A stretch of 64,000 nt of DNA, from assembly GCA_036250195.1 (NCBI GenBank), contig JAVHZZ010000006.1:168288424-168352423 (forward strand), given 5' to 3'. Position numbers and translations under genes: made by a program. The DNA comes from Mixophyes australis. Its lineage: Eukaryota > Chordata > Amphibia > Anura > Limnodynastidae. Below are positions 29,761 to 42,500 of the stretch, in pieces; the stretch's first letter is position 1; the number at the start of each line of letters is the position of its first letter. A model generated the notes under the pieces. That model was not told the origin of the DNA. It did no database searches and saw nothing but the letters and a program-made list of their open reading frames with translations.

Positions 29761-32700
29761 AAAATATATATATATGGAAGTTATAGTACACCAGCTGCTA
29801 CACAAACTTCTTGTCCTTCTTTCTAATGATTATGTGATATCTCAGGACATCTCAACTGGCTGACAGAGTAGCTGCGATAAGTTTGAATGAAGGGAAATAA
29901 GGACACAGGTAAATGTTATATTTTCTCAAATGTCATACTTACAGGAGTCATGTCTGGTATGTAAACAAAGGAAAACTTATGACCTGTGGAGGTAATATCA
30001 TATGTGTAAGACATTCTGGTATGAAGTTAGGTCAGTGTCAGAGGTCATAAAAACTAATTTGCATTGACAGACTTTTTAGGTCTGACTTCACAGGAAGGGG
30101 GTGCTGTGGGTGCCTGCAACATGTTCTGTAAATCTAACAGATTTGTTCACTTTTGAATTGAGAAGTCTCCCATTATTCCTGCTCTCCCAGCAAGCAGAAA
30201 ACGTATTATTTGTGAGCATAACATTTTCTGTTTATTCCTTTTCATTTTACCAGAATCTATTAAATTACATCTTTGTATGTCATTTTGCTAATTGTTGTCA
30301 TCTTAAGCAATGTGGATTTATTGTCTATATTAAGTTTCCCTTAGTAAGTTCAGGTCTCTGGGTTCATATGAATTCAAAGTCAGACACCTTGGTTTTAGAA
30401 CGCTAAATAGTTGAAACAAAGGACATCATTTGGTTTATGACAACTCTGATCAAAGTAAACTGTAATAGATTAGTTTAAAGGAAGAACTGAAGGATTCTTG
30501 CGTAAGAGTGTCAAATCTTCACAAAAAACTTTGGTGGTGGCATAATTGGTAAGGCAAAGTTAACGTGTCGGACAGACAGGGAGAGTTATAATAATTTATA
30601 AACAGACCAGGTGGTTGTTTTTTATTAACCCTTTGTAACACACACGTCACACAGGCTCAGTTGAGTGCTGTATCGTTCCCACTACCATATCACAACATAT
30701 TTTTATTAATAAAAAACTGAATGACCATTATATAATTCAGAGAGCATTCTTTTGAAATTATTAAGCATGGTTTTACAACTATTGATAAAGTGAACATAAA
30801 CAATTTTTTTTAATCAGTACCATTTATTTCAAGTTTTAACAATCATTATGATTTGATAATAAACTTTTACTAAGCCACAGCCTAGTTATATATTTTTATT
30901 TATATACATATATTTTTCCATTTTTACATACATATACTTATAAATAGACTGGAATGACCAGGAATGTACTGTATGCTACAGAATAAAATATCTGTATTAA
31001 TATGACTTCCCCTGAGCAGTATTTGATATACTGTTTTTCTTCATAAAATACAATAGTGCAGTATGATTAACTGTAGTGCATTGTGCATTGTCAATGACCC
31101 TGCTTTTCAATGTTCTGAAAATGGAATTTGAGTTTTGACAAGATAAAAATATTTAGTGTTAGTTAACGTATATTTACTTGTCATTTGCTTAAAATGCCAC
31201 TCATTTCATTATTATGTACACCGACTCTAACAACAGATCTATACGTCTGGTATTTAAAGCACCACCACAACATCTACAAAACAAATCGATGAAAAGGTAT
31301 CTTGAAACATTCTAAAATATGTATACAAACAATTCCATGGCATCAAAAGCCTTGAGATATCTGACTTTTAAGATAATATAATTTTAAACCAGCTATCTGG
31401 ATTGTCTGTCAATGGACTTACGTACTGGAAGGTTGTTATGCACAGAAATCAAATGCTACCTCAAATATTTATATTTGGAAAAAAAATCATTAAAATGTGC
31501 ATATCTCTGGTATAGGACTGTTTCAATCAGGCAGGCTTTAGTGGCCAAACATTAGTGTTAAGCCATAGACATCAGAATTGCTTTGCCTTGTGGAAAGAGT
31601 TTACAATGCAAGATTGAGTCAATAGTACCCTTAATATCCGACCTGTCTTCCTGTAATAATGGCACCTGTCACTCACAGAATTTAATACTGAAAATGGAGA
31701 TTGGTTACAAGACAAAGCTTGACCTTCCTTTAGTAAGCTCCAGACTATAGGTTGCAGTGAACTTTACAATCGAATGTTCCCACTTAAAGCTAAAACCAAT
31801 CCCAGCACTGATGTATATGGGGCTGGGCATGTCATAGGGTAAAAACAAGCCTAACTGACATGCTGATCTTTGTCATTTCAGCTTGTTCTCATATGTTAGT
31901 TTGGCATTGATGTAACGGCAAACATAGCTTACATGCTGTGCTTTGCCAGTTGCGCTTGTTGCCTTATCTCAGCATCATTATTTTTGGGTGCATCTTTTGC
32001 AGTTTATGATGCAGGAGGGGAAGATGTACTCCAAAACATTTTTATTTTTAAAGGAACTGCATTGGAAAGTCAGATTTAGCCTGAACAACTCATTTTACCT
32101 TGATGCTTCCCAAATGCAAAATTCAAAAAGCTTTCTGTTTGAAAATGTTTGCAAAAACACCTGTGGAACACAAAATTGCTTTGCTTTGCATTTGGTAGTG
32201 TTCTTCTTGCTACTGATCTAAGATTCTGAGATTTATAATGGTCGCTAAATATATTCGCAGCCTCCTATAAGTTGCATATATAAATTGCAAATATACAGAG
32301 ATATCAAATTTAGTCCAAACAAACTACTCTACTCTATTTATATTTGATTGCTCACTTACTAGAAAAGAGGCAAAACTTACATACACTGTTCATTTTTTCT
32401 TTAAATCCTTTGCTTGTGAACAGGTGTGGAACAGCACATTTCCGGCCCGATGCCAAAATTTGGGTAGTGGCTCCATAATGCTGCTGTATCCTCCTGCTCA
32501 TGAGCAGCTCAGAAGAGATCTTTGATCAAGTGTTTAATTATTTAATATAGGGACAGTTTGGGGGGAAATGGGTTAAATTATTAAACGGTATTACTTATTA
32601 TTTAATATTTGAGCTGTTTGGGGGGAAATAGGTCCATTTTATAAATGTGAGTATCATTAATTTATTGTCAGGGTATGTTGGAGGGAAATATGTTTATGTA

Positions 32701-33477
32701 TTAAATGTGAATGCTATTTATCTAATGTCAGGCTGGGAGGGGGAACATATGTCTATTTATTAAATGAATGCTTTTAATTTAATCTCGGGACTGGTTTCAG
32801 GTAGGAAGGACTAATTATCAGCCGTAGGGGCTACTGATTTAACGTTGGGGTTGGCTGGGTTGAGGGAGGCCTAAATTGTTCACTCATTGCTAGACTTTCC
32901 ATATTTAATATACCTATCCCTTATTTCGAAATAGAGGCCCAACATTCCAGGATCCAGATATGCATCAACTGAATTTTAGAGACGAGCATCAACAGGTAGT
33001 GAAAGCTGCAAGAACAGGTAGATGAGAGCAAGTCAGCATGCCAGCTTTCCTGATTCTGGTGGAGTAGTCCCAAGTTTGTGTGACTGAGTGGGACGGACAG
33101 AGTCCTGACTGAGTCCTGTCCTGACTAGGATCAGGACAGTTAGCTTCTATTGCCCAGAGTATTTGAAATGGAGGGTAGCACTGTCTCAAATGACAGCCAC
33201 ACCCCTTGCATGCACTCTGGTGGCATGGTGTGGAAACCCCTTCTAGAAATCCTGCATTTGTCCCTCCGTTGCTACATAATGTTATGTCTCTGTTCCATAA
33301 TTAGTCAATAGCAAAGAACATAAACATTACATCTATTCACAATATAGTATTTTCATATTGAGAAAGAATGACATGAAAAATACACAAAAAGTTAGGAAAC
33401 TTATTTACAAATCTACAATAATATATTCAAGGAGTACAGCAAATCAAACCCTGTAGTGAATGAAACATTTTCACAGT
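29761..33477. other. AT-rich intergenic region downstream of SLC13A3
   Basis: No convincing gene. Short frames (30101-30406, 31943-32221) have no domain or splice support. A degenerate tandem repeat is noted separately. Confidence 0.5.
32525..32800 (+). repeat. Degenerate tandem repeat, about 60-bp unit
   Basis: Four to five diverged units share TTTGGGGGGAAATGG-like text followed by TTATTAAA and TATTTAAT (cores near 32555, 32613, 32672 and 32733). Confidence 0.7.
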
Positions 33478-33653
33478 AGGGGGTAAATTTACTAAACTGC
33501 GGGGTTGAAAAAGTAGAGATGTTGCCTATAGCAGCCATCAGATTCTAGCTGTTATTTTGTAAAATGTACTAAACAAATAATAAATAGAATCTGATTGGTT
33601 GCTATAGGCAACATCTCCACTTTTTCAATCTGCTGTTTAGTAAATATACCCCT
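33478..33653. mobile_element. Palindromic MITE, copy 2 of 5
   Basis: GGGGTAAATTTACTAAACTG ... TTTAGTAAATATACCCC, with internal inverted TTGCCTATAGCA sequences. Flanked by TAG on both sides (3-bp target duplication). Confidence 0.9.
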
Positions 33654-35107
33654 AGGACTCACTAACAGGCTAAAATTGAGCATTATATTAAAAACACTTA
33701 TTTGTAAATGTAGGGCTACAATGGGCATTTGAATAAGCTAGTAAAAATATCCCTGTCCCTACTGACAAATGCCTCTTTATTCTAATTCTATTTTAATAAA
33801 AAGGAACAATGCATAGAAATGAACTGTAACTCATAGCAATCAATTAGATCCTATAATTTTTCTACTGCAGTTGAGAAAATTAAACAAAACATGTAACTTG
33901 TTGCTAACATTTAAAGCTAATTGCATACCTCCCAAATGTCCAAATTTAGGCAAGACAGTCCCACTGTGAGATAGTTGAAAGATGGGTCCTATTCATTGCT
34001 GCTCTGCATAGAAGGGGTGTTTTTAAGGGGACTGGTTGTGGCCCAGTGCTCAGAAGTGCTGGCCACACCCACATGTGAGTGTGGTCTCACCCTGTGATGC
34101 ATGTCCCGTCCCCCCCTCTTTCATGCACCACACATTGTCTTGCTTTTCCAACTATGTAATTTATGTACAGGCCATGAGCCTCAAGGTCTGTACCTCAATA
34201 CATATTTAACATTTTTTGTACTTTAAAAAAAAAAATATTTGATAAAATATACTTAAACAGTATTGTACCCAATTCCATAGTAGCTATAATAATCATAATG
34301 TCCTCTTAGTCATGTCATTTACACCTTTATGCCTTGTGCACGGTAGGGGCAGTAATGGTTTGGTGGTGGAGTAGAAGCCAGATTTTAAAGAGCCTGGCAA
34401 ATGCCCTGCATAGCATTATTTTATTAAATAAGTCAGTAGCTATGTCAGATGCCTTTATTGTAATAACCCTCTAGGTGGAGCTATTGTCTTTGCCAAATAT
34501 GGGGAAGTTCTTGAATTGCCCATTAAGCATAAATGAGATAAAGCATGATATTCCAAACTGAGTGCACATTTAAGGAGCTATACTCAAGTATTGTTGTTTA
34601 GAAACAGTAACAGGAGTTATTATAGCTGGAAACCTCTATTGAGGTAACTCATTATTTACAAAGTTTATTAACACATAAACACATTCTAAATTCATCACTT
34701 AGGACTTACTGCATCTTGAGCCAGTAGTTACAGTGCTTTCCTGAATCAATATGAATCTTTTTCTTTATTTTTAGCTTAACTTCCTTCACTAATTTTAAAG
34801 ACCCAAACACATATCTTAACGTCAGAATAACAGTGCTCTTCAGTAGAAACGATGGAACCATTCGCATGTCATTGCTCAAACCGCTTCCATGAATAGTTAC
34901 AAAAATGTGCCTGAATTTCTGTCTTTGATCAATTTGAAAAATCAAGCTAAAATCAAGACTGTCAAGCAGGTTGAACCATGTGCAAGTGTTCAAGATTAAT
35001 ATAATGCATTCTAACTTTTTTTAACCTCAAACGTGTACTTTAGGATTTACAGTCCAAATAACAAAAATGTAAAATACTTTTTAGTTGTTTAGAAATCTTA
35101 TTTAAAC

Positions 35108-35702
35108 ATACTTGCCAACTTTTCCTCATTGGCTTCAGGGAGATCCTGGGGGAGGTGGGCATGCAGGGGAGGGGCTTGATGAATCGCATCATTTTGGCAT
35201 CGCCCCCTAAACGATTGTCACAATTTTGGCCAATTACAGCAGGGGGTGGGGCTAAGATGACACAATATTTGCATAATTAAGCCCCTCCCCCGTCACTTAT
35301 CTATTGTGGGGGTGAGAACTGGAGGTTGCCCTGCTTTCCCAGGAGCCCGGGAGGTCTCCCAGAAATGTAGTGGGCAACTATGCATTAAAGAAAAGCAGCT
35401 AATGAATCTCTAGAGCCTGAAGTGTCTTTTACATTTCTGTCTCCATTACTGAAGTCATGTTGTCTTACCTGTCAGTCTTTGATTAAATCTTGGTCTCCAT
35501 GAAATTGGCCACCTCTATAGGCATCAATACATGGACATAGGACACAATTTCTGAACTTTTTCAATCATGCCACAGATGGCGAAGCCAACCACGTCTTGTA
35601 CTGGCTCAGCATCAGGGAGAATGCCAGACTCTTCAGGGAGTGAGGGAGATCACCCCTATTTCAGGGAGTCTCCCTGACATTCAGGGAGAGTTGGCAAGTA
35701 TG
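35108..35702. mobile_element. DNA element with ends CATACTTGCCAAC
   Basis: The left end ACATACTTGCCAACTTTTCC is inverted at the right end (GAGAGTTGGCAAGTATGT). Inside are repeated 'agggaga' and 'tcagggag' words and no reading frame. Related-looking ends occur at 46408-46752. Confidence 0.75.
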
Positions 35703-36424
35703 TATTTAAATAGTGTTTAAAAATAAAAAAATGTGAAAACATTTTAACCCGATCTGTGAACATGAACTGCAAACGGCAAATGCAAGCTTAAAATTTGTAA
35801 CACAAAATTGAAATTGGGGTCAACTGGCGAACACACTGTGATCATGTTCGTGATCATTTAATTTAATTGACTTTTAAACCATTTCAAAATATTCCTATTC
35901 CAAGTGGAGATGTGGTTATCACAGGGCTTCTGAGCACTGAGAAGCTTGTTATCTGTGGAGAGCACTGTAAAAGGGACACAAGACAATACTCTTGTTATAA
36001 CACTACAGGGTTTTCTGTCTATACTCTTAAAGGTCTTTGGGTCCTCTTTAAGGCTCATTAGTAAAGGGCCTCATGATCACTATTAATGGGACTAGGAACA
36101 CAGTTACATACGTGGTAAAGCACTGCTTTACTTTTAGCAGACATGTGGCATATTGTATGCACTAATATATTACTAATATATTATTCAGCATTTTCCTACA
36201 ATTCGGAAAGAATTGATGCCTTAGGAGTGGCACAATTGTGTAACAATTAAAAAGCCATTAATTATAATTCTAAAAAAAAGTATTTGAAAGTGTCTCAGTG
36301 AAAGCTACAAATCAGTCATTTTGCTTTTCAAATTGTAGACTGAACATTTTTCAGATGATTGTCTTTGTTAAACTCCAAGTCAGTTTCTGTGGCCACGCTG
36401 GAGGGAGCTGTGGGTCTACCCTGT

Positions 36425-36598
36425 TTATCCCCCTGTGGTCATGTTGTATGTGCTGGTGGCCAATTCAGTAATATTGTTTGAATGGACGGACACCCAGTCA
36501 GGAAAGGTACTCAGCTGAAATATACTAGAGGCCCAAGTGTTCATGGCCAGACTAAGGAGGAGGACACCCATTACGTTCATCAGCAGACCAGTCTTTGC
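36425..36598 (-). CDS. SLC13A3: SLC13A3 exon 13 (last coding exon)
   Basis: 174 nt: 57 codons and a TAA stop. It encodes [20 protein letters not shown], the last membrane span, and a tail with NIT and NMT glycosylation sequons. The exon starts AKTG where mammals have VRTG. Acceptor ttatag. Confidence 0.96.
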   Translation of the reverse strand, partial: AKTGLLMNVMGVLLLSLAMNTWASSIFQLSTFPDWVSVHSNNITELATSTYNMTTGG

Positions 36599-39500
36599 CT
36601 ATAAGGAAAAACAAAAATTAGAAAACCAGGACATATAGATATAACACAATGTTTTATATTTGCACACACTGAGGCTCACTTAGAATTGGATGCATCAATC
36701 TCTCTTTTTTTTATTCTAATTGATATTTTCTTATCCTTTTCTATATTGTCTTGCTTGCCCTCTCCATACCCGCGTCTCCCACAAGCTACTAGTGGAACTA
36801 ACGTGTGCAACCTCTTAGCAACCAACACCACCCTCCTCAACAACCCCACTCCTCGACAACAACAATATGGACCTTTGCTATAGTGTAATTCCACTAAAGA
36901 TATCAACCTACAAGACATGAGGGTACTCCATACAGCTCTCCCCGGCAATGAAAAGATAAGTATTGCCTATTCTGAAAGTATAACCTGCATCTAACTGTTG
37001 GTTAGATACGCACTCTTGTCGAAGTCAGCAAATTGGATAAAGTCATTTCAATTAATATCGAGCAAACTTGGTTGTCTTTGGCTGAAAATATGCGTAGAGC
37101 ACGCTACGGCGTGGAAGGGCGTGTCCAGCCGCAACACGTGGCAATAACAGTTTTTACACTTTTATATACATTCGCACAATCACACACATTTGTAAATAGT
37201 ACACATTAATTGTAGTTGCAACACATAGTTGTTTATGTCGAAATATAGTAGTGTTTACATGTAATATTATATGTAATATTATAAGTTATATGCATATTAG
37301 TAATACATATGGTACAAGTTAAAGGAATGGTGTCATGTTTAGTATCATATGAATCCCCTTTACATCAGCAGCTGTCCGGTTCATCCGGCGAAGAGATCGC
37401 ACATTGCATACTCTAGTTATTGATGTTAGGGAATAAACCTTTAATATGATGCTGACTATAAAATGCTAATGGACTAATTGTAACTGGAGTCTTGGCGGGA
37501 AGAAAGGAGCACATCCCCTGGAGAGATGACCCCCACCTTTGGATTCTTTAGTTTGAACTAGCCTATGATCTGCAACCCCCTGGACCTTCCTGAAGCCTGG
37601 ACCAATAGAAGCAAGCCACACCATCTGCATTGTTTTACTGTATTTTTGTTTGCAAATAAGCAGGAGCTTTTCAGCTAGTGTTTAGCCATATTGACCACAG
37701 ACTTCAGACCTGAATGACTGTTCACTGGATCCAGAGTGCCTGCGATAAGTAATGGCTGTACTTATTATTATTTCACTTGAATTATTCTGCTACTTTTTGA
37801 GAATAAATATTTGTGCGTTGGAAACACAAATCGAGATTCGACAATCGTTATTGGAGAGCGACAAAACGTGCATAACACTCTAGTAGAGTGTATGTATCAT
37901 GTACCCTTTCCTGACGATTTCCAATCTTTGGGGGAGCAGGCGAACCATCCTTCACGTGGCCAACATCAGTGGTTTAAATTGACTAGTATAAAAACCTATT
38001 CTGACTATTCCGATTAACCACAATGATGTCAGGTTTGTGATATACCAATAAGAGGAGATTGTAGATTAAAAAACTATATATGCCCAGCCCCTGGAACATA
38101 GGAAATCTGTTGGAAATGGTACTTTAGATACTGTTAGAGACATTATGGGTCTATTTTACCTATAAAAAGAGTAATTTACTTATTCTTTAAGAAACTATTA
38201 AGTATTACACTGATGTGTTGTCGGATTAAATGTCCCTACATAACAGAGTTACAGTATCTCTGCAGTAGTGATCTGAGGCTCCTGTAAATCGTATGCAGGT
38301 GTATCGAGGTGTCAAATGCAGCTCCAAAAAGAACTTGTTGGGTCTATTTTACATGTTGTAACATTTCTCATATTAACTGTAGAAAATAAACCATTTCCTC
38401 AAATGTGTATTTTGAAGTCCAGTGTAATTCTTACTAGTTTCAGGAAAATGTTCATTCATTTACCACAAATCACATTGTTTGTGATCATTATATTACACAA
38501 TGTAACTTGCCTGATGACTATTATAACTAAAGTTTTGAATGGTTTTAATTTAGTTTGTTTCAATCACATTAAATCACAGAGTCAACGAAGCAAAGTTTAT
38601 TTGAGGCAGCTGGAATTATAACAGAGAACAAATAATGGAAATTTAGTTTAGAGGTTAATCCTTTCTTTGTGTTTGGATGTAACTCTATGTGAGTGTGTGC
38701 ATCTTAAACATAGTGCAGACTAACTCCTTATTTTATTTCCTAATTTCATCTTTTAGTTTTCTTAGCTGTTTGCCAGTGAGTTGGCCACTGACTAATATAC
38801 AATGCTGTAGTCGGTACATGCCCAACCACTGCCACCACACAGCACAATGTTTCACACTTATTCCATACAGTATGACCCTATTTTATGCTAAAGAGCTCCA
38901 ACCAGGACAAATCAGTCTTTCCACAGGTGGGAATTCTATCTCACTACTGGCCTGTCCTGCTCTGAATACCCTGTGGGTAAAGCATTAACTAAAACGGCTC
39001 ACCATATAAAGGTTCCATATAGTATCAGTTTGAAAGTTGTGCATTTGGTACATACCATGTCTTTTACCATCAGATGTCCAGTAGAAAATGCTATAGAGTT
39101 CGGAGGAGTAGACACCGGTAACATGAATGCATAGGAGCAGCCAACGGTACCAGGAATCATTAGATACAGTGGATTCACCTTAAGACGAATAGCCTGAAAA
39201 AGCAGATTGACACATCTTAATTCTAGTTTGATGGATATGCCCTGTAGGATACTGGGTGCCACTATTCAGTTTAGAACATATTGGGGCTATTATAAACTAA
39301 GAGAATGTCTCCCTCTCCATTGTATAGCCAATTTATATGGGGATTTATCCTGATTCTTACCAGCTCAGACAGAACAGGAAGGAAAACAATGATAGTGGCT
39401 GTGTTACTGGCAAACTCTGTGAAGGAGGCAATCAGTATAGTAATGATGAGCACAGCAACTGCTGGTGGGATACCCTCAAGGGGCTGCAGACGGCCTCCTA

Positions 39501-42500
39501 TCCATGTGGATAAACCAGACACCTGGAAGAAGAAAGATGAAGACATTTTGATACCAGGCAACTTCATTCCAGCAGTACAGAACATTTGTCATGATGGTAT
39601 CTGGTGCTTTGGTCTATATAAAATTAAAGGACCTCCCCGCTAGGTCTAAGAAGGTTCTTTACGCATATGAGAAGTGGAAAGGCCTAACTTAATTTGCCCT
39701 TCATAAAATTACCAGGGTTTATGCTCTTTTTCCATGTAATCTGATGCATAAAGCAATGAGTAGAACATTCCCCCTCACCCCTTCCCTCCCCTAAAACATT
39801 CCCCTCCCTATTGTTTGTCTCCCCTCTCCCTTTTAAAAACTTAAACTAACAACATTTTTCCTTTTTATTATTATTATTATTATCATTTATTTGTTAGGCG
39901 CCACAAGGTTTCCGCAGCACCGCACATAGTAAAAACAGTAGACTATACAGGGTATAACAGTACAGAACAATAAACAAAAGTACCAATACTTCAGAAACTC
40001 CAGGCAGGCAGATGCAATAGACACGAAGCAGAAGAACGGGTAAGGAGACAGGAGGGAAGAGGGCCCTGCTCAAGCGAGCTTACATCCTAAGGGAGGGTTA
40101 AACAGACCAGGCACAAGAGGAGCGAGTTGAGGTAATGGGAGAGAGGGGAGAATGAGTGGAGGAGATGGGGGTTAAGTGGATGGTTCGTAGGCTTTGAGAA
40201 AGAGGTGAGTTTTGAGTGCACGTTTGAAGGAGCACAGAGTAGGAGAGAGGCGGATGGAGCGAGGGAGGTCATTCCAGTGAAGGGGGGCTGCACGGGAAAA
40301 GTCCTGGATTCTGGAATGGGAAGAGGTGATCAGAGTGGAGGAGAGGTGGCGGTCATTGGCCGAGCGCAGGGAGCGGGTGGGAGTGTGAATGGAGAGGAGG
40401 TTAGAGATATAAGGAGCAGTAGAGTGGGAGAGAGCCTTGTAAGTGGTGGTGAGGTGAAAAGAATTCTGTAGGGGAAGGGGAGCCAGTGTAGGGCAAGGCA
40501 GAGAGGGGAGGCAGAGGAGGAGCGGCGTGAGAGGTAGATGAGTCTTGCGGCCGCATTGAGTATAGAGCGGAGGGGGGGGGGAGGGGGGAGTGGGGGAGGC
40601 CGGTGAGGAGGAGGTTGCAGTAATCCAGGCGGGAGATGATGAGTGCGTGTATGATGGTTTTGGTGGCCTCCTGAGAGAGAAAGGGACGGATGCGGGCGAT
40701 GTTGCGTAGTTGGAAGCGACAGGCTTTGACAAGAGAATGAATGTGGGGGGCAAAAGAGAGAGAGGAGTCAAGGGTGACACCCAAGCAGTGGAGTTGTGTG
40801 ACAGATCAGGTGAAAAGATGTAAAGTTGAATGTCATCAGCATAAAGGTGATACTGAAGGCCAAAGGAGGAGATGAGAGCACCAAGGGAGGAAGTATAGAG
40901 CGAAAAGAGTAGAGGGCCGAGAACGGAGCCCTGTGGGAATCCTACAGCGAGAGGTTTTTATGTATATCATACCTGATTATAGATAATGACTCCAAGCCTT
41001 TCTTTTTATTGAGAGTAAGCATTTTGGAGTTTTATATGTATACACCATGTTTATCTCTTGGTATGTGTCAAATTCACTGTTTGTTTTGAAAAAACTCTAA
41101 TAAAATTACCTTTAAAAAAAATAAAAAAATTAAAGGACCACTAAGCCAAAAATCTAGGTTGGCTTATATGCGTGAGCTATTAATAACACACACAAATATA
41201 CATGTAAAACTTTCAAGAAGCTTTGAGAACAGTAGATATTTCAGACAAAGTTGTGGCACAATGTAAACCGAGTTTTAAACAGGATTTCTATAAGTTATAG
41301 GTTTTCCTTCTTTGCCATTTTGAATTAAAGCTATAATCCCCTCTAAAAACGAGGTGTGGTTTTGTTATCATAAATTTGATTATCTGTAAGAAGACACGTA
41401 CAGCTGTTCATTTTTCTTGGGGTTTTGATTCTGTGAAGGATTTAATGTTTGTTAAGTGTCATGAGATTAAATTGGAAACCACCGTCACATGACATATGAT
41501 CTAGAAAGCAGAGATACATTGGAGTAACATAACCAATGCTTCCACTTTCCACAGTTTTTTTCCAAGAAGAAATAGGTCAAGTTCAGAAATTATTAAATCT
41601 GGAAGTGGAAACACTGACCATAACAACCAGTCCCCCTTACCCCATACTTCTGCTATTATGTAGCCACCGACTGACTGACTTATGGGAGAGACACTTTTTT
41701 TAGTGACAGCCATATAAATCGGAGTTTGACTTTGCAAAGGCAACACTGAGTTAAAAGAAAAAAATGTTCTGCTTAAAATTAAAAAATCTGTGTGAGATTG
41801 CACCTTTTTCCAGCCTCTAATTTTCCATGTAAAATAATAGAGAGAGAGGTAGTAAATAGAGGGGCATACGCATGGGAGGTACACAATAATTAAGGTTGTA
41901 TTGACAGTGACACACAGTGCTTAGGGTAGGTTTAACTGTAGATATGGTCCTGCCTTTAATATTTACTTTTTTCTTGGCTAACTTTGAAATGTAAAAAGAC
42001 GAGCAATGAAAAAAAAACATATAGAGCTCTATGTGCTAAGAGTCGCAGTGCTATGTTCTTGGAGCAGAGTGATGCAATATGTAACATTTGGTTATTAAAT
42101 CCAATGCAGTTCTGCTCAGAAAACTGAACATAGATTTTGGAGCACGTTTTAGATGATGGGATGGCGCACTCTGTGATTGCTAATGATGAATCTCATTACC
42201 ATGCAGACATGCTATAGCTTCACCCTGTCCCTCCTCCACGCAGACGGCCAAGCAAAGAGACTGGGCAGGGGCACACATGGAGGAAAGTGTTGAAAAGTGC
42301 CAATGTTTCTAACAGATTTGACATAGAACCTAGACTCTGTAATGCCCCTTTATGCAGTTGTTGTAAATCGTATCTTCTCACCTCACAGCCCTTTGCCATG
42401 GCGAATCCTCCCCCCAGCAATAAAATGATACTCCAGGGGACAGTGTCCTGAGCTTTCTTCCATGATAACAGTGGTTTATTTTCTGTGTTGGGAGCTGCAG

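Noticed and set aside
34706..34993. 95-residue minus-strand frame downstream of SLC13A3
   Set aside because: No domain, no homologue recognised, low-complexity Lys/Ile tail; no splice support.
39305..39643. 112-residue plus-strand frame over exon 11
   Set aside because: Antisense of the well-supported SLC13A3 exon 11.
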